Below, one piece after another: positions 26,219 to 35,071 of a stretch of 64,000 nt of DNA (positions within the stretch are counted from its first letter, which is position 1; each line of letters starts with the position of its first letter). Position numbers and translations under genes: made by a program. The notes under the pieces are model-generated. The model was not told the origin of the DNA. It saw only the letters and a program-made list of their open reading frames with translations, and ran no database searches. Origin of the DNA: Desulfobacteraceae bacterium (lineage in GTDB: Bacteria; Desulfobacterota; Desulfobacteria; Desulfobacterales; Desulfobacteraceae); contig JADGFI010000019.1 in NCBI GenBank assembly GCA_016743945.1, positions 33,623 to 97,622 on the forward strand, in the 5' to 3' direction.

Positions 26219-27362
26219 TATTTCCCTGGGCAACATTCGCCGCCGCAAGGGCAAGATGCTGTTCCTTGCCCTGGGGCTGATCATTGGTATTTCCACCATC
26301 GTAACCTTGCTGGCCATTACCGAAACCATGACCGCCGAGATTGAAGAACGCCTCAACAAGTTCGGGGCCAATATTGTCATGGTGCCCAAAACAGAAAATT
26401 TATCCTTAAATTACGGGGGAATTGATGTGGGCGGCGTCAGCTATGAGGTAAAAGAATTTAACCAGGCGAATCTGGCCCGGATCCATGGGATTAAAAATGC
26501 CAAAAATTTAGGGGTTGTCGCTCCCAAGTTGTTGGGACCTGTCGTGGTTGATGGCAAGAAAGTGCTGCTCATGGGGGTGGTTTTTGACGAGGAACTGGCA
26601 TTGAAAACCTGGTGGCAAAAAAAGGGAAAATTTCCGGTAAATCCGGATGAGGTGCTGCTGGGAGCGTCGGTGGCATCTGTCCTCAATCTTTCTGTCGGAG
26701 ACGAAATGACCATGGGGAATGCTGTTTTCAAGGTTTCAGCCCTCCTCGCTCCCACGGGCGCTTCCGAAGACAATGCCGTAATTTCCGAGCTTGGGGCGGC
26801 ACAAAATGTTCTGGGGAAGGAGGGTAAAATATCAATGGTGGAGATCGCCGCCTTTTGCCGGGGGTGCCCCATTACCGAAGTGACCCTGCAGATTGCCGAA
26901 GCCTTTCCCAATGCCAGGGTCACGGCCATGCGTCAGGCCGTGATGTCAAAAATGCAGTCCATTGATATGTTCAAATCCTTTTCCCTGGGGGTTTCCATCC
27001 TGGTCATCGGTATCGGTGCCCTGCTGGTCATGGTGACCATGATGGGATCTGTCAATGAACGGACCCGGGAAATCGGTATTTTCAGGGCCATTGGATTCAG
27101 GCAGACCCATGTCATGCAGATTATTCTTTTGGAAGCCTTGGTTTTGGGACTGTTTGGGGGAACCGTCGGCTTTATCTTCGGCAATCTGGCTGCCTGGGGA
27201 GTCATTCCCGTGGTCATAAAAGACGGGGTTTTTGCCGGTATTAATTACCAGCTGGGGGGGCTTTGTCTTCTCATGGCAGCAGCCTTAAGTCTTCTGGCCA
27301 GTCTTTATCCGGCATTTAAAGCCGGTCGCATGGATCCCAGCGATGCCCTGAGGGCGTTATAG
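26205..27362 (+). CDS. ABC transporter permease, FtsX/MacB family
   Basis: A 385-residue permease with one N-terminal helix (MLFLALGLIIGISTIVTLLAI), a large extracytoplasmic MacB-like domain (about 45-270), and three C-terminal helices (SLGVSILVIGIGALLVMVTMM; ALVLGLFGGTVGFIFGN; GGLCLLMAAALSLLASLYPAF) with the FtsX-type signature NERTREIGIFRAIGF. Start is GTG at 26205 inside the preceding gene. Such systems extract or move molecules from the outer leaflet or transmit force rather than import solutes. The cysteines CRGC in the outer domain (near residue 223) fit a metal or redox theme. Confidence 0.9.
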   Translation: MKLYNISLGNIRRRKGKMLFLALGLIIGISTIVTLLAITETMTAEIEERLNKFGANIVMVPKTENLSLNYGGIDVGGVSYEVKEFNQANLARIHGIKNAKNLGVVAPKLLGPVVVDGKKVLLMGVVFDEELALKTWWQKKGKFPVNPDEVLLGASVASVLNLSVGDEMTMGNAVFKVSALLAPTGASEDNAVISELGAAQNVLGKEGKISMVEIAAFCRGCPITEVTLQIAEAFPNARVTAMRQAVMSKMQSIDMFKSFSLGVSILVIGIGALLVMVTMMGSVNERTREIGIFRAIGFRQTHVMQIILLEALVLGLFGGTVGFIFGNLAAWGVIPVVIKDGVFAGINYQLGGLCLLMAAALSLLASLYPAFKAGRMDPSDALRAL

Positions 27363-27385
27363 TAAAAAAATATGATAAAGAGAGC

Positions 27386-28069
27386 ATGCATATGACCCAC
27401 GATCATTTAATTGAAATACGAGACCTTGGTAAAACCTATGCCAGCGGCAAAAATCTTGTGACCGCTATTGATCACATGGATTTTTTTATTGATGACCGGG
27501 AGTTTGTCACCATCATGGGGCAATCGGGTTCCGGAAAATCCACCCTGTTGTCCACCATGGGGGCTTTAAATCGCCCCTCCAGAGGAAAGGTTTTTGTGGA
27601 TTCCCTGGATCTTTATTCCCTTTCCAACGAACAGCGGGCAGATTTTAGAAGCGAATACATGGGATTTATTTTTCAGTCTTTTCAGCTCATTTCCTATCTG
27701 ACGGTGTTGGAAAATATCAAACTGCCCATGGCCGTTACCGGCCGAACAAAGAAAGAAAAAACACAGATGGCCATGGAGGTGATTGAGCGGGTGGGGTTGA
27801 AAGAAAAAACCCACCGCCTGCCCGACCAATTGTCCGGCGGGGAGCAGGAGCGGGTGGCGGTTGCCCGGGCCATTGTGAACAAACCCCCCATTATTCTGGC
27901 CGATGAACCCACGGGAAACCTGGATTCTGAAACAGCCAAAGAGATCATGGGATTGCTCAAATCCTTGAACCAGGACGGGCACACCATTATCATGGTGACC
28001 CATAATGCCCAGATGGAGAAGTTTGCCTCCCGAACCATCCGGATCAGGGACGGGAAATCCTATGCGTGA
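27386..28069 (+). CDS. ABC transporter ATP-binding protein, LolD/MacB type
   Basis: A 227-residue ATPase with Walker A (MGQSGSGKSTLLSTMG), Q-loop (IFQSFQLISYLTVLENI), signature LSGGEQERVAVARAI, Walker B (IILADEPTGNLDSETA) and H-loop (IIMVTHNAQ), in the FtsX-partner subfamily. It serves the preceding permease. The last 44 bases of the gene recur almost exactly (43/44) at 37416-37459, where they are followed by a longer C-terminal frame, so this gene's end is one side of a duplicated junction. Confidence 0.92.
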   Translation: MHMTHDHLIEIRDLGKTYASGKNLVTAIDHMDFFIDDREFVTIMGQSGSGKSTLLSTMGALNRPSRGKVFVDSLDLYSLSNEQRADFRSEYMGFIFQSFQLISYLTVLENIKLPMAVTGRTKKEKTQMAMEVIERVGLKEKTHRLPDQLSGGEQERVAVARAIVNKPPIILADEPTGNLDSETAKEIMGLLKSLNQDGHTIIMVTHNAQMEKFASRTIRIRDGKSYA

Positions 28070-28165
28070 TGGGGCTTATCGGTCCCTGGTTTTTAAAAAT
28101 TGCACTCTGTTTTTGAAAAAATTCAGGACAAAATTAGTGTGTTCGTTCATGACCGTATAGGGGCC
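28022..28165 (+). repeat. Left copy of an imperfect direct repeat flanking a 9.3-kb block
   Basis: Bases 28022-28065 (3' end of the ABC ATPase gene) match 37416-37459 with one mismatch. After an indel of about 17-20 bases, 28066-28165 continues to match 37477-37555 at lower identity with small gaps: both contain a GTG.TGGGGCTTAT.GGTCC block and GTTCGTTCATG. The second part is the 3' end of a GntR-family gene in opposite orientation. The right copy leads into an intact GntR gene. Confidence 0.8.
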
Positions 28166-28168
28166 TTT
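28076..28168 (-). pseudogene. C-terminal remnant of a GntR/FadR-family regulator
   Basis: The minus strand reads YTVMNEHTNFVLNFFKNR and ends at TAA (28076-28078). It corresponds to the C-terminus of the intact regulator at 37487 (YAAMNEHIRFVLDYFKDKDQ). Only the last 30 or so codons are present; the rest of the gene is absent. It is diverged from the intact copy, so it came from a paralogue or a related strain's orthologue rather than a recent local copy. Confidence 0.7.
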
Positions 28169-28169
28169 G

Positions 28170-28963
28170 TATAACTCCTTTATTGGGGAAAGTATGTCAG
28201 AGAAGGCTATAAGCGTTTTATTGCGAGAGTTTGGAGAGGTGCTAAAAAGGGGCCGATCCCCGACCAGAGATATTGAACCTGAACATCAATTTGGAGTCTG
28301 TGACCAATATTCAATTTTAGCCCGACCGGATTCACCGGTATGGGCTCAGAGATTTGTACAAATCTTATCGGTAGATTCAGCTTCTTAAATTTGGTTTTCC
28401 AATATGCCAAAAAACAGTTTACTTCGTGAGGATACGCCTTACCAGTTTGAGTTCATGGGCTGACGAACATTCAGAACGGCAGGTTGTTTGAGGACCTAAC
28501 GGCCGGCAGTCCTGTCGTTTTGCTCGTCAGCCCTGGAACTCCCCCTTCTGAAGGGTTAAGCCCACAACTCCAGGCTGAGCGGAGTCTGATGCTTTCTTGA
28601 GCTCGTTCTGTCTGTAAAAACATGGCCGTTTTATTAGAAAGACTCAAACAACAGGAAAATCCCGCAATTGTGTGCTTCTCCCCTATCATCAGACCAATGG
28701 CAAAAAAAAAGTAACACAATTATTGACATGAACTGTCACGTAGTAGTATTTAAATAATAATCCGAAATGATTTTTAGATCCGGAATCCTACTATTTTATT
28801 GGCCTTGGCGACGCTCTACACTGTCCTGTTATAACGATCACTGCAGAACAATTATTTCCGGGCCACCTGCCCTAATTATGGAAAAGACCGGACGTTTTTC
28901 CAACGTTTGTCAATCCTGTTGATCTTATTAGATTGATGTTCAAGACATAAAGGAGCTGACCCT
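28170..28963. other. Gene-poor stretch with structured hairpins and decayed frames
   Basis: No convincing gene. Short frames (for example 28194-28388, starting MSEKAISVLLREFGEV) have no known motif. From 28457 to 28574 there is dense inverted-repeat structure (see findings). At 28623 a short frame MAVLLERLKQQENPA ends at a TAA near 28713. A possible promoter (TTGACA 28723-28728, 18-base spacer, TATTTA) precedes the NuoG-like gene by about 200 bases. The leader 28760-28960 shows no riboswitch I recognise. Confidence 0.5.
28723..28752 (+). promoter_or_regulatory. Possible sigma-70 promoter of the NuoG-like/metVF operon
   Basis: TTGACA, 18 bases, TATTTA. The -35 element is perfect and the -10 is weak. 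It lies in the only AT-rich non-coding stretch directly upstream of the operon, leaving an untranslated leader of about 200 bases. Confidence 0.35.
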
Positions 28964-31381
28964 TTGGAAACCATTACCTTTACCTTGAATCAAAACAGCG
29001 TCACAGTGCCTTTTGGAACAACCATCATGGAGGCTGCCGACATGAGCGGCATCCCCATTCCAAGACTGTGCCACCATAAAAGCCTGAAACCTTCAGGCGC
29101 CTGCAGGTTGTGCATCGTTGAAGAGATGAACAGCCATCGGGTAATGGCAGCTTGTACCACCCCTGTTTCGCAAAATATGGCCATAGAAACCGAGACCCGA
29201 AAAGTTGTCTCCCACAGGCGCAATATCATTCGTCTTATCATGGCTGAACACCCTGAATCCTGCCTTGTCTGCGGCAAGGGCAACCGGTGTGAACTCAGGA
29301 GCGTTGCTGCCGGACTCAATGTGGGAGAGATCAATCTGGACCGGCTGCCCAATTATAGAAAAACAGAGAGGGTCAATCCTTTTATCTCAAGGGATTTGAG
29401 CAAATGCATTCTTTGCGGAAGGTGCATCCGGGCCTGCACTGAACTGGTTGGAGCCGGTGTCCTGGATTATACCGGAAGGGGATTTGATGCCAGGCCTGCC
29501 ACTCTGTTTGACAAATCCTACATCCATTCAACCTGCATCTTCTGCGGGACCTGCACAGCCCTCTGTCCGACTGGAGCACTTCTTCCGTCGCCCGGCATCC
29601 ATATCTCCACCCCTGAAGCTGAAAAACCGACCATCTGCGGATTCTGCAGCGCAGGCTGTTCCCTTATTGCCAGCATTGCCAAATCAACCGTAACCGGTAT
29701 AGACCCGGCCCATGATCCGGCCGGCATCAACGGATCCACCCTCTGCGTACGGGGTCATTACGGACATGACTATTTGAATTCAAAAAAACGGCTGCTATCC
29801 CCCATGATCCGAAAAGAGGGTACCCTTACACAGGTTTCCTGGGATGAGGCTATCGGTTATACCCGATCCAAACTGGATGAAACCCACAGGGATTTCGGCC
29901 CGGACAGCATGGGATTTTACGGCTCCTCAAAATGCAGCTGCGAAGAGAACTATCTGTTCAGAAAGCTCAGCGCGGCTGTTTTTAACACCAATAATATTGA
30001 CAATGGTTCCTCGTTAAGGGAAAACGCTCTTTTCACCGTCCTTGCTGAGCGGGGCAGCCCCATACCCCCCTTGTCCACCCTTGGCGATCTTGATTCGGCA
30101 GATACCCTCCTTCTGTTCGGAGACGGCATCGAAAACAGCGTTCCCATGATAGATTTTGCCGTTAAAAGGGCCCTGGCCTGCGGCGTCAAGGCAATCCATC
30201 TGGGATATAAAGAACGCGCCTATGCATCCGGCAATGCCCAATGCCATTCCATACTGCCTGGAAGTGAAACCGAGCTGTTTGACGGCATTAACAAGGTTGT
30301 TTCACAAACCCTGCCCCCCCATCACCCTGCCTTGGATATCGCCGATGCCGAAGATTTTTTCCAACGCATTGAGGCCCTGAACATGGACAGCCTCACCGCC
30401 TGTACCGGGCTTGGGCCGGAACTTTTTCAAGCCATTGCAGATTCCCTGGTAAACAAAAACGTTTACTTTATCATGGGCTCCGATTTCATTGCCCATCCCA
30501 ACGCTGAATCCCTGGTCCATGGCCTGCTGGACCTCTGCCTTTTAACCGGTGGCGCTAAACCTTTCTTTGCCAACTGCTGTTTTGCCTTCCTGGAAAACAA
30601 CAGCGTGGGTGCAAGGCTCATGGGCACCCTGCCCTGGGCATTGCCGGGTGACGCCGTCCTGGATGAAACCGGCATACGGCAATGGGAAACCAATTGGCAA
30701 AAACCCCTCTCCCGACACAGGGGACTGACCCTCTTTGAAATGCTTGCCAAGGCAGGCAAAGGAGAACTAAAATCCCTGTACATTATGGGAGACAACCCAG
30801 CCAGGAGCATTGAAGCGGGTCATCCCCTGGTCAACAACCTTGAAAAAATTGATTTTTTAGTTGTCCAGGATATTCTGGATAATGAAACCATTCAATTTGC
30901 CGATGTTATCCTTCCCGGAGCAGCCCCTGTTGAAAAAAACGGTTCATTCATCAACCTGGAAGGGCGGCTGCAATTTTTCGATGCCTGCGTCCCTCCCCCG
31001 GGTGATGCAAAACCTGATCTGGACATTTTAAATGACATCCTGACCAACACCCATGAAAAAGCCGCTCCCGGAACTGTTTTTAAAACCGTCGCAAAAGAGA
31101 TGCAGGCCTTTATTCCATTCTATAAGCAAGAGTCCGGTTTTATCAACTTTCAAAAACAGAGACGTAAGCCGCCTGCCTTTTCAAAAGCCCCACTCCCGGG
31201 TCCGACCCAACCGGCCCCATCCCATCCCGGGGTCGTTACGCCGGCCACCCGTTATCATCTGGGATGCGGCACCCGGACCTCTAATTCCAAACGGCTGTCA
31301 TCCCTTGACGACCTTCCCGGGTTTAATACTATTTCATTTCTTAACGATCGCATGGATCAGTCCCAGGATAAAACAGACTAA
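28964..31381 (+). CDS. NuoG/formate-dehydrogenase-alpha-like iron-sulfur molybdopterin-fold subunit, catalytic residues absent
   Basis: An 805-residue subunit. Clusters in order: [2Fe-2S] (Cys 36, 47, 50, 64), His-Cys3 [4Fe-4S] (His96, Cys100, 103, 109), two ferredoxin clusters (Cys148/151/154/158 and 191/194/197/201), then the molybdopterin-oxidoreductase [4Fe-4S] (Cys225/228/232/261) and fold. In NAD-linked formate dehydrogenases the segment after TNNIDHCARL is (Sec/Cys)-His; here it reads TNNIDNGSSLRENA, so the catalytic Cys/Sec and His are missing (near residues 352-353). It should wire electrons like NuoG rather than oxidise formate. The final 60 residues are proline-rich and unlike the family. 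Start is TTG with AGGAG eight bases upstream. It leads the NuoE - NuoF-GltD - metV - metF operon. Confidence 0.85.
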   Translation: METITFTLNQNSVTVPFGTTIMEAADMSGIPIPRLCHHKSLKPSGACRLCIVEEMNSHRVMAACTTPVSQNMAIETETRKVVSHRRNIIRLIMAEHPESCLVCGKGNRCELRSVAAGLNVGEINLDRLPNYRKTERVNPFISRDLSKCILCGRCIRACTELVGAGVLDYTGRGFDARPATLFDKSYIHSTCIFCGTCTALCPTGALLPSPGIHISTPEAEKPTICGFCSAGCSLIASIAKSTVTGIDPAHDPAGINGSTLCVRGHYGHDYLNSKKRLLSPMIRKEGTLTQVSWDEAIGYTRSKLDETHRDFGPDSMGFYGSSKCSCEENYLFRKLSAAVFNTNNIDNGSSLRENALFTVLAERGSPIPPLSTLGDLDSADTLLLFGDGIENSVPMIDFAVKRALACGVKAIHLGYKERAYASGNAQCHSILPGSETELFDGINKVVSQTLPPHHPALDIADAEDFFQRIEALNMDSLTACTGLGPELFQAIADSLVNKNVYFIMGSDFIAHPNAESLVHGLLDLCLLTGGAKPFFANCCFAFLENNSVGARLMGTLPWALPGDAVLDETGIRQWETNWQKPLSRHRGLTLFEMLAKAGKGELKSLYIMGDNPARSIEAGHPLVNNLEKIDFLVVQDILDNETIQFADVILPGAAPVEKNGSFINLEGRLQFFDACVPPPGDAKPDLDILNDILTNTHEKAAPGTVFKTVAKEMQAFIPFYKQESGFINFQKQRRKPPAFSKAPLPGPTQPAPSHPGVVTPATRYHLGCGTRTSNSKRLSSLDDLPGFNTISFLNDRMDQSQDKTD

Positions 31382-31411
31382 AACAGACTAATTATGGAAA
31401 TGGAGTTTTTT

Positions 31412-31891
31412 ATGGACCCCAAAAAAATCAACTGGAATACGGTAAACAGGGTGATTGAAAAATATAAAGATATGAAGTGGGGGCTCATTCCCCTGCTCCA
31501 GGATCTTCAGGAGGAAATCGGCTATATTCCGCCTGACACCATAGAACCTGTGGCAAAAGCCACAAAGCTTCATCCCAGTGAAGTCCAGGGTGTTATCTCA
31601 TTTTACTCAGGTTTTTCCACCCAGCCCAAAGGAAAACATGTGTTCAAAGTGTGCTGCGGAACCGCCTGCCATGTCAAGGGAGGCAAAAGCATTCTGAATC
31701 ACATGCGAGCCGAGCTTGATCTCAATGAAGGAGAAACCAGCGATGATTATCAATTCAGCCTTGAAACGGTTGCCTGCCTTGGTGCCTGTTTCCTTGCACC
31801 GACCATGATGGCAGACAAGGAGTATGTGGGACGCCTCACCCCCCAAAAGGTCAAAAGTGTTGTCAAGCATCACAGAAAAGAGGACACCTAA
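31412..31891 (+). CDS. NuoE-like [2Fe-2S] NADH dehydrogenase 24-kDa subunit
   Basis: A 159-residue thioredoxin-like [2Fe-2S] subunit: N-terminal helical region (LIPLLQDLQEEIGYIPPDTI), and cluster cysteines in KVCCGTACHVKGG and VACLGACFLAPTM (about residues 80-135). NuoE partners NuoF in NADH oxidation. Three in-frame ATGs exist at 31394, 31400 and 31412; the last has GGAG seven bases upstream and starts MDPKKINWN. It lies 30 bases after the NuoG-like gene and 50 before the NuoF fusion gene. Confidence 0.9.
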   Translation: MDPKKINWNTVNRVIEKYKDMKWGLIPLLQDLQEEIGYIPPDTIEPVAKATKLHPSEVQGVISFYSGFSTQPKGKHVFKVCCGTACHVKGGKSILNHMRAELDLNEGETSDDYQFSLETVACLGACFLAPTMMADKEYVGRLTPQKVKSVVKHHRKEDT

Positions 31892-31941
31892 CAACTATTT
31901 TTTTAAAATTTGCTTTTTTTAAATTGAAAGGCACCATTGAT

Positions 31942-34900
31942 ATGGAAAAACTCTTAACGGTCAAAGATTTTAAACAGTACCAGGCCGGGCTTAAAACCGA
32001 TTACCTCCAAAAACGGCACACCGTAATGATCTGCATGACCGGATGCAGGGCCTATGGTGCCGGCGATCTCCTCGCGGCTGTAAAAGAACAGGTTAAGATC
32101 TTGAACATGGAAGCTGAGGTAGAGGTCAGATCCACCGGTTGCCACGGATTCTGTGCCAGGGGGCCGGTACTGGCCATCGAACCCATGGGCATCCAGTACC
32201 AGGAGGTCACCCCGGATGATGCAGCCGACATTGTCGCCATAACTCTGAAAACAGGGAAGCCCATCGACCGCCTTGCCTACAGGGATATCAAAACACAAGA
32301 ACCGGTCCATCTGCGCCGGGAAATTCCCTTTTATAAACTCCAGGAACGGCGGATTCTAAAGCGATGCGGAAGAATAGACCCGGAAATCATAGAACACGCC
32401 ATTGCCGAAGGGGGCTACAGTGCAGCCGGCGGGGTTTTATCCGGAAAATCACCTGACGATGTTATAGAGACCATGATCGCTTCCAAACTCAGGGGCAGGG
32501 GCGGTGCAGGATTTCCCACAGGTCTTAAATGGAAATTTGCAAGGGCCGCAGCAGGAGATCCCAAATACATCATCTGCAATGCGGACGAAGGGGACCCCGG
32601 CGCCTTCATGGACCGGGCAATTCTTGAAGGGGACCCCCATGCAGTGCTGGAGGGCCTCATCATTGGCGCCTATGCCATGGGCGCCCGGAACGGCTATATC
32701 TATGTCCGGGAGGAGTATCCCATTGCCATTGATCACCTTGAGACCGCCATCAAACAGGCTGAGGCCCTTGGACTCCTGGGGGACAATATTCTGGGATCCG
32801 GATTCGATTTTCACCTCTCCCTGAAAAAGGGTGCCGGCGCCTTTGTCTGCGGTGAAGAGACGGCCCTGATGGCCTCCATAGAGAGCAAACGCGGCATGCC
32901 AAGGGCAAGACCCCCCTTTCCGGCCCAGGCCGGCATTGACGGCAAACCCTCCAATATCAACAATGTGGAAACCCTGGCCAATGTTCCTCTGATCCTGAAA
33001 AACGGGGTCGACTGGTACGAATCTGTAGGAACCGACCAGAGCAGCGGCACAAAAATCTTCTCCCTGGCAGGAAAAGTCAATAATACCGGTCTTGTGGAGG
33101 TTCCCCTGGGCACCACGGTAAAAACCCTAGTGTTCGACATCGGCGGCGGCATCCCCAAGGGCAGAAAGTTCAAATCCGTACAGATGGGGGGCCCTGCAGG
33201 GGGGTGTGTGCCTGAACGATTTTTAAATACCCCCATTGATTACGATACCATCAGCCGCCTTGGCGCTATCATGGGATCAGGGGGCATGGTGGTGATGGAT
33301 GAAAACAACTGCATGGTGGAGATCGCACGGTTCTTTTTAAGTTTCACCCAATCCGAATCCTGCGGCAAATGTATCCCCTGCCGTCTGGGCACCACTCAGA
33401 TGCTCACCATCCTGACCCGCATCACCCAGGGTAAGGGAACCCTGGAAGATATCGAAACCATCAAGGCCATCGGTGCCACCACATCCGATGCATCCCTGTG
33501 CGGCCTTGGTCAGGCCTGTGCAAAACCAGCCCTTTCCACCATTCGCTACTTCTTGGATGAATATAAAAACCATATCCTCGAACACCGGTGCAATGGAGCC
33601 TACTGCGAATCCATGGTGATCTCGGCCTGCCAGCACGCCTGTCCTGCAGGGATCGATGTGCCCAACTACGTGGCTGCAGCTGCCCTGGGCCACTATGAAC
33701 GCTGCATTGATATTATTCGTGAAAGAAACCCCTTCCCTGGGGTATGCGGAAAAATATGCGTTCACCCCTGCGAGTTCAAATGCAGGCGGGGTGAACTGGA
33801 CGACCCCATTGCCATCCGCTCCATCAAACGCTTTGCTGCGGACTGGTATTTTGAGAATATCGGAAGCGATCGGGCACCCTTTCCGGTCACGAAAGCAGAG
33901 AAAATTGCCGTCATCGGGGCCGGTCCTTCAGGACTGACCTGTGCCTATTTCCTGGCTGAGATGGGCTATAAAACCACCGTTTTTGAGGCCCAGGATGTTG
34001 GGGGCGGCATGCTCGGAATAGCCCTTCCCGAATTCAGGCTGCCCAGACAGACCATCGAAACCGAAATCCGGTATATCGAGAACTGCGGCGTTGAGATCCG
34101 GTACAACACTCCCATTGACGCCAACTATACGGTGGACGATCTTTTAAAGGACGGCTATGGCGCAGTTTTTATTGCAGCAGGGGCCCAGAGCTCCAGAAAA
34201 ATAGGCATCCCGGGAGAGGAGCAGGATCTTGCCAATGTCTACTACGGGCTTCAGTTCCTCCAGGGCGCCCGGAGCGGGGAGAAGATGACCCTTTCCGGAG
34301 AGACCATCGTCCTGGGCGGCGGTAATGTTGCCATGGATGTTGCAAGGACCGCCCTAAGGCTTGGGTCAAAAAAAACCTCTCTTTACTGCCTTGAGGCCCA
34401 TGATGAAATGCCGGCCTGGGAAAAGGATATGGATGAAGCCCTGGAGGAGGGCGTAAACATCAATCCCTCCTGGGGGCCTGACAAAATCCTCTATGAGAAC
34501 GACACCATGACCGGCGTCCGGTTTGTCAGATGCACGTCGGTGTTTGATGATGAAGGAAAATTTAACCCCGCCTTTGATAAAACCCAAACCCTGGACATTC
34601 ATGGGGACAACCTGATCATCTCCATCGGCCAGGCCCCGGATGTCTCCTTTTTATCCGAAGACAGTAACCTGGAGCGGGGGGTGTGGGGCATGCTTAAAAT
34701 CAACGAAAACAGCCTCTCCACAAACATTGCCGGGGTTTTTGCCGGAGGTGATTTCACAGCAGGACCCACCTTTGTTATCCGGGCCATTGCCTCTGGAAGA
34801 CGGGCTGCCATTGCCATCAGCAACTATCTTTCAGGCGTTGAAGGGCCTGTGAAGATCCGGGATGAAAAGAGCCTGCTGGCGAAAGATACCGGCCTTGCCC

Positions 34901-35067
34901 TTGAAACTGAAGACACAAAAGCCTGCCTGCGAGTCCCGACCGTCATGGTGTCGCCGAAGGAGAGGGTGTGTGATTTTCGTGAAGTGGAAACGGGATTCAC
35001 CGAATCCCAGGTTCGGCAAGAGGCCCTACGATGTCTAAGATGTGACCTTGAAAAAGAGAGGAGATAA
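31942..35067 (+). CDS. NuoF - GltD-like fusion flavoprotein (NADH-oxidising subunit)
   Basis: A 1041-residue fusion. Order: thioredoxin-like [2Fe-2S] domain (Cys31, 35, 67, 71); NuoF FMN/NADH domain with GRGGAGFPTGLKWKFA (about 185-200) and NADEGDPGAF; SLBB segment; NuoF [4Fe-4S] (SCGKCIPCRLGTTQM, about 472-488, with a fourth Cys near 519); then a GltD/DpyD-type half with cysteine-rich linker (ACQHACPAGIDVPNY near 560; VCGKICVHPCEFKCRRGE), FAD motif IGAGPSGLTCAYFLAEMG (about 657) and a second dinucleotide motif LGGGNVAMDVARTALRLG (about 790). It therefore offers one FMN and one FAD site, both able to use NAD(P)H. GltD-like NfnB is an electron-bifurcating flavoprotein, so a bifurcating role is possible (inference). 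ATG at 31942 chosen; the frame opens at TTG 31924. Confidence 0.88.
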   Translation: MEKLLTVKDFKQYQAGLKTDYLQKRHTVMICMTGCRAYGAGDLLAAVKEQVKILNMEAEVEVRSTGCHGFCARGPVLAIEPMGIQYQEVTPDDAADIVAITLKTGKPIDRLAYRDIKTQEPVHLRREIPFYKLQERRILKRCGRIDPEIIEHAIAEGGYSAAGGVLSGKSPDDVIETMIASKLRGRGGAGFPTGLKWKFARAAAGDPKYIICNADEGDPGAFMDRAILEGDPHAVLEGLIIGAYAMGARNGYIYVREEYPIAIDHLETAIKQAEALGLLGDNILGSGFDFHLSLKKGAGAFVCGEETALMASIESKRGMPRARPPFPAQAGIDGKPSNINNVETLANVPLILKNGVDWYESVGTDQSSGTKIFSLAGKVNNTGLVEVPLGTTVKTLVFDIGGGIPKGRKFKSVQMGGPAGGCVPERFLNTPIDYDTISRLGAIMGSGGMVVMDENNCMVEIARFFLSFTQSESCGKCIPCRLGTTQMLTILTRITQGKGTLEDIETIKAIGATTSDASLCGLGQACAKPALSTIRYFLDEYKNHILEHRCNGAYCESMVISACQHACPAGIDVPNYVAAAALGHYERCIDIIRERNPFPGVCGKICVHPCEFKCRRGELDDPIAIRSIKRFAADWYFENIGSDRAPFPVTKAEKIAVIGAGPSGLTCAYFLAEMGYKTTVFEAQDVGGGMLGIALPEFRLPRQTIETEIRYIENCGVEIRYNTPIDANYTVDDLLKDGYGAVFIAAGAQSSRKIGIPGEEQDLANVYYGLQFLQGARSGEKMTLSGETIVLGGGNVAMDVARTALRLGSKKTSLYCLEAHDEMPAWEKDMDEALEEGVNINPSWGPDKILYENDTMTGVRFVRCTSVFDDEGKFNPAFDKTQTLDIHGDNLIISIGQAPDVSFLSEDSNLERGVWGMLKINENSLSTNIAGVFAGGDFTAGPTFVIRAIASGRRAAIAISNYLSGVEGPVKIRDEKSLLAKDTGLALETEDTKACLRVPTVMVSPKERVCDFREVETGFTESQVRQEALRCLRCDLEKERR

Positions 35068-35071
35068 ACCG

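Noticed and set aside
28197..28388. 63-codon plus-strand ORF (MSEKAISVLL...)
   Set aside because: No ribosome site, no known motif, and it lies in a stretch of decayed sequence; kept only as a note in the intergenic entry.
28964..31381. Formate dehydrogenase alpha subunit
   Set aside because: The catalytic Cys/Sec-His pair is replaced; annotated as a NuoG/FdhA-like electron-transfer subunit.
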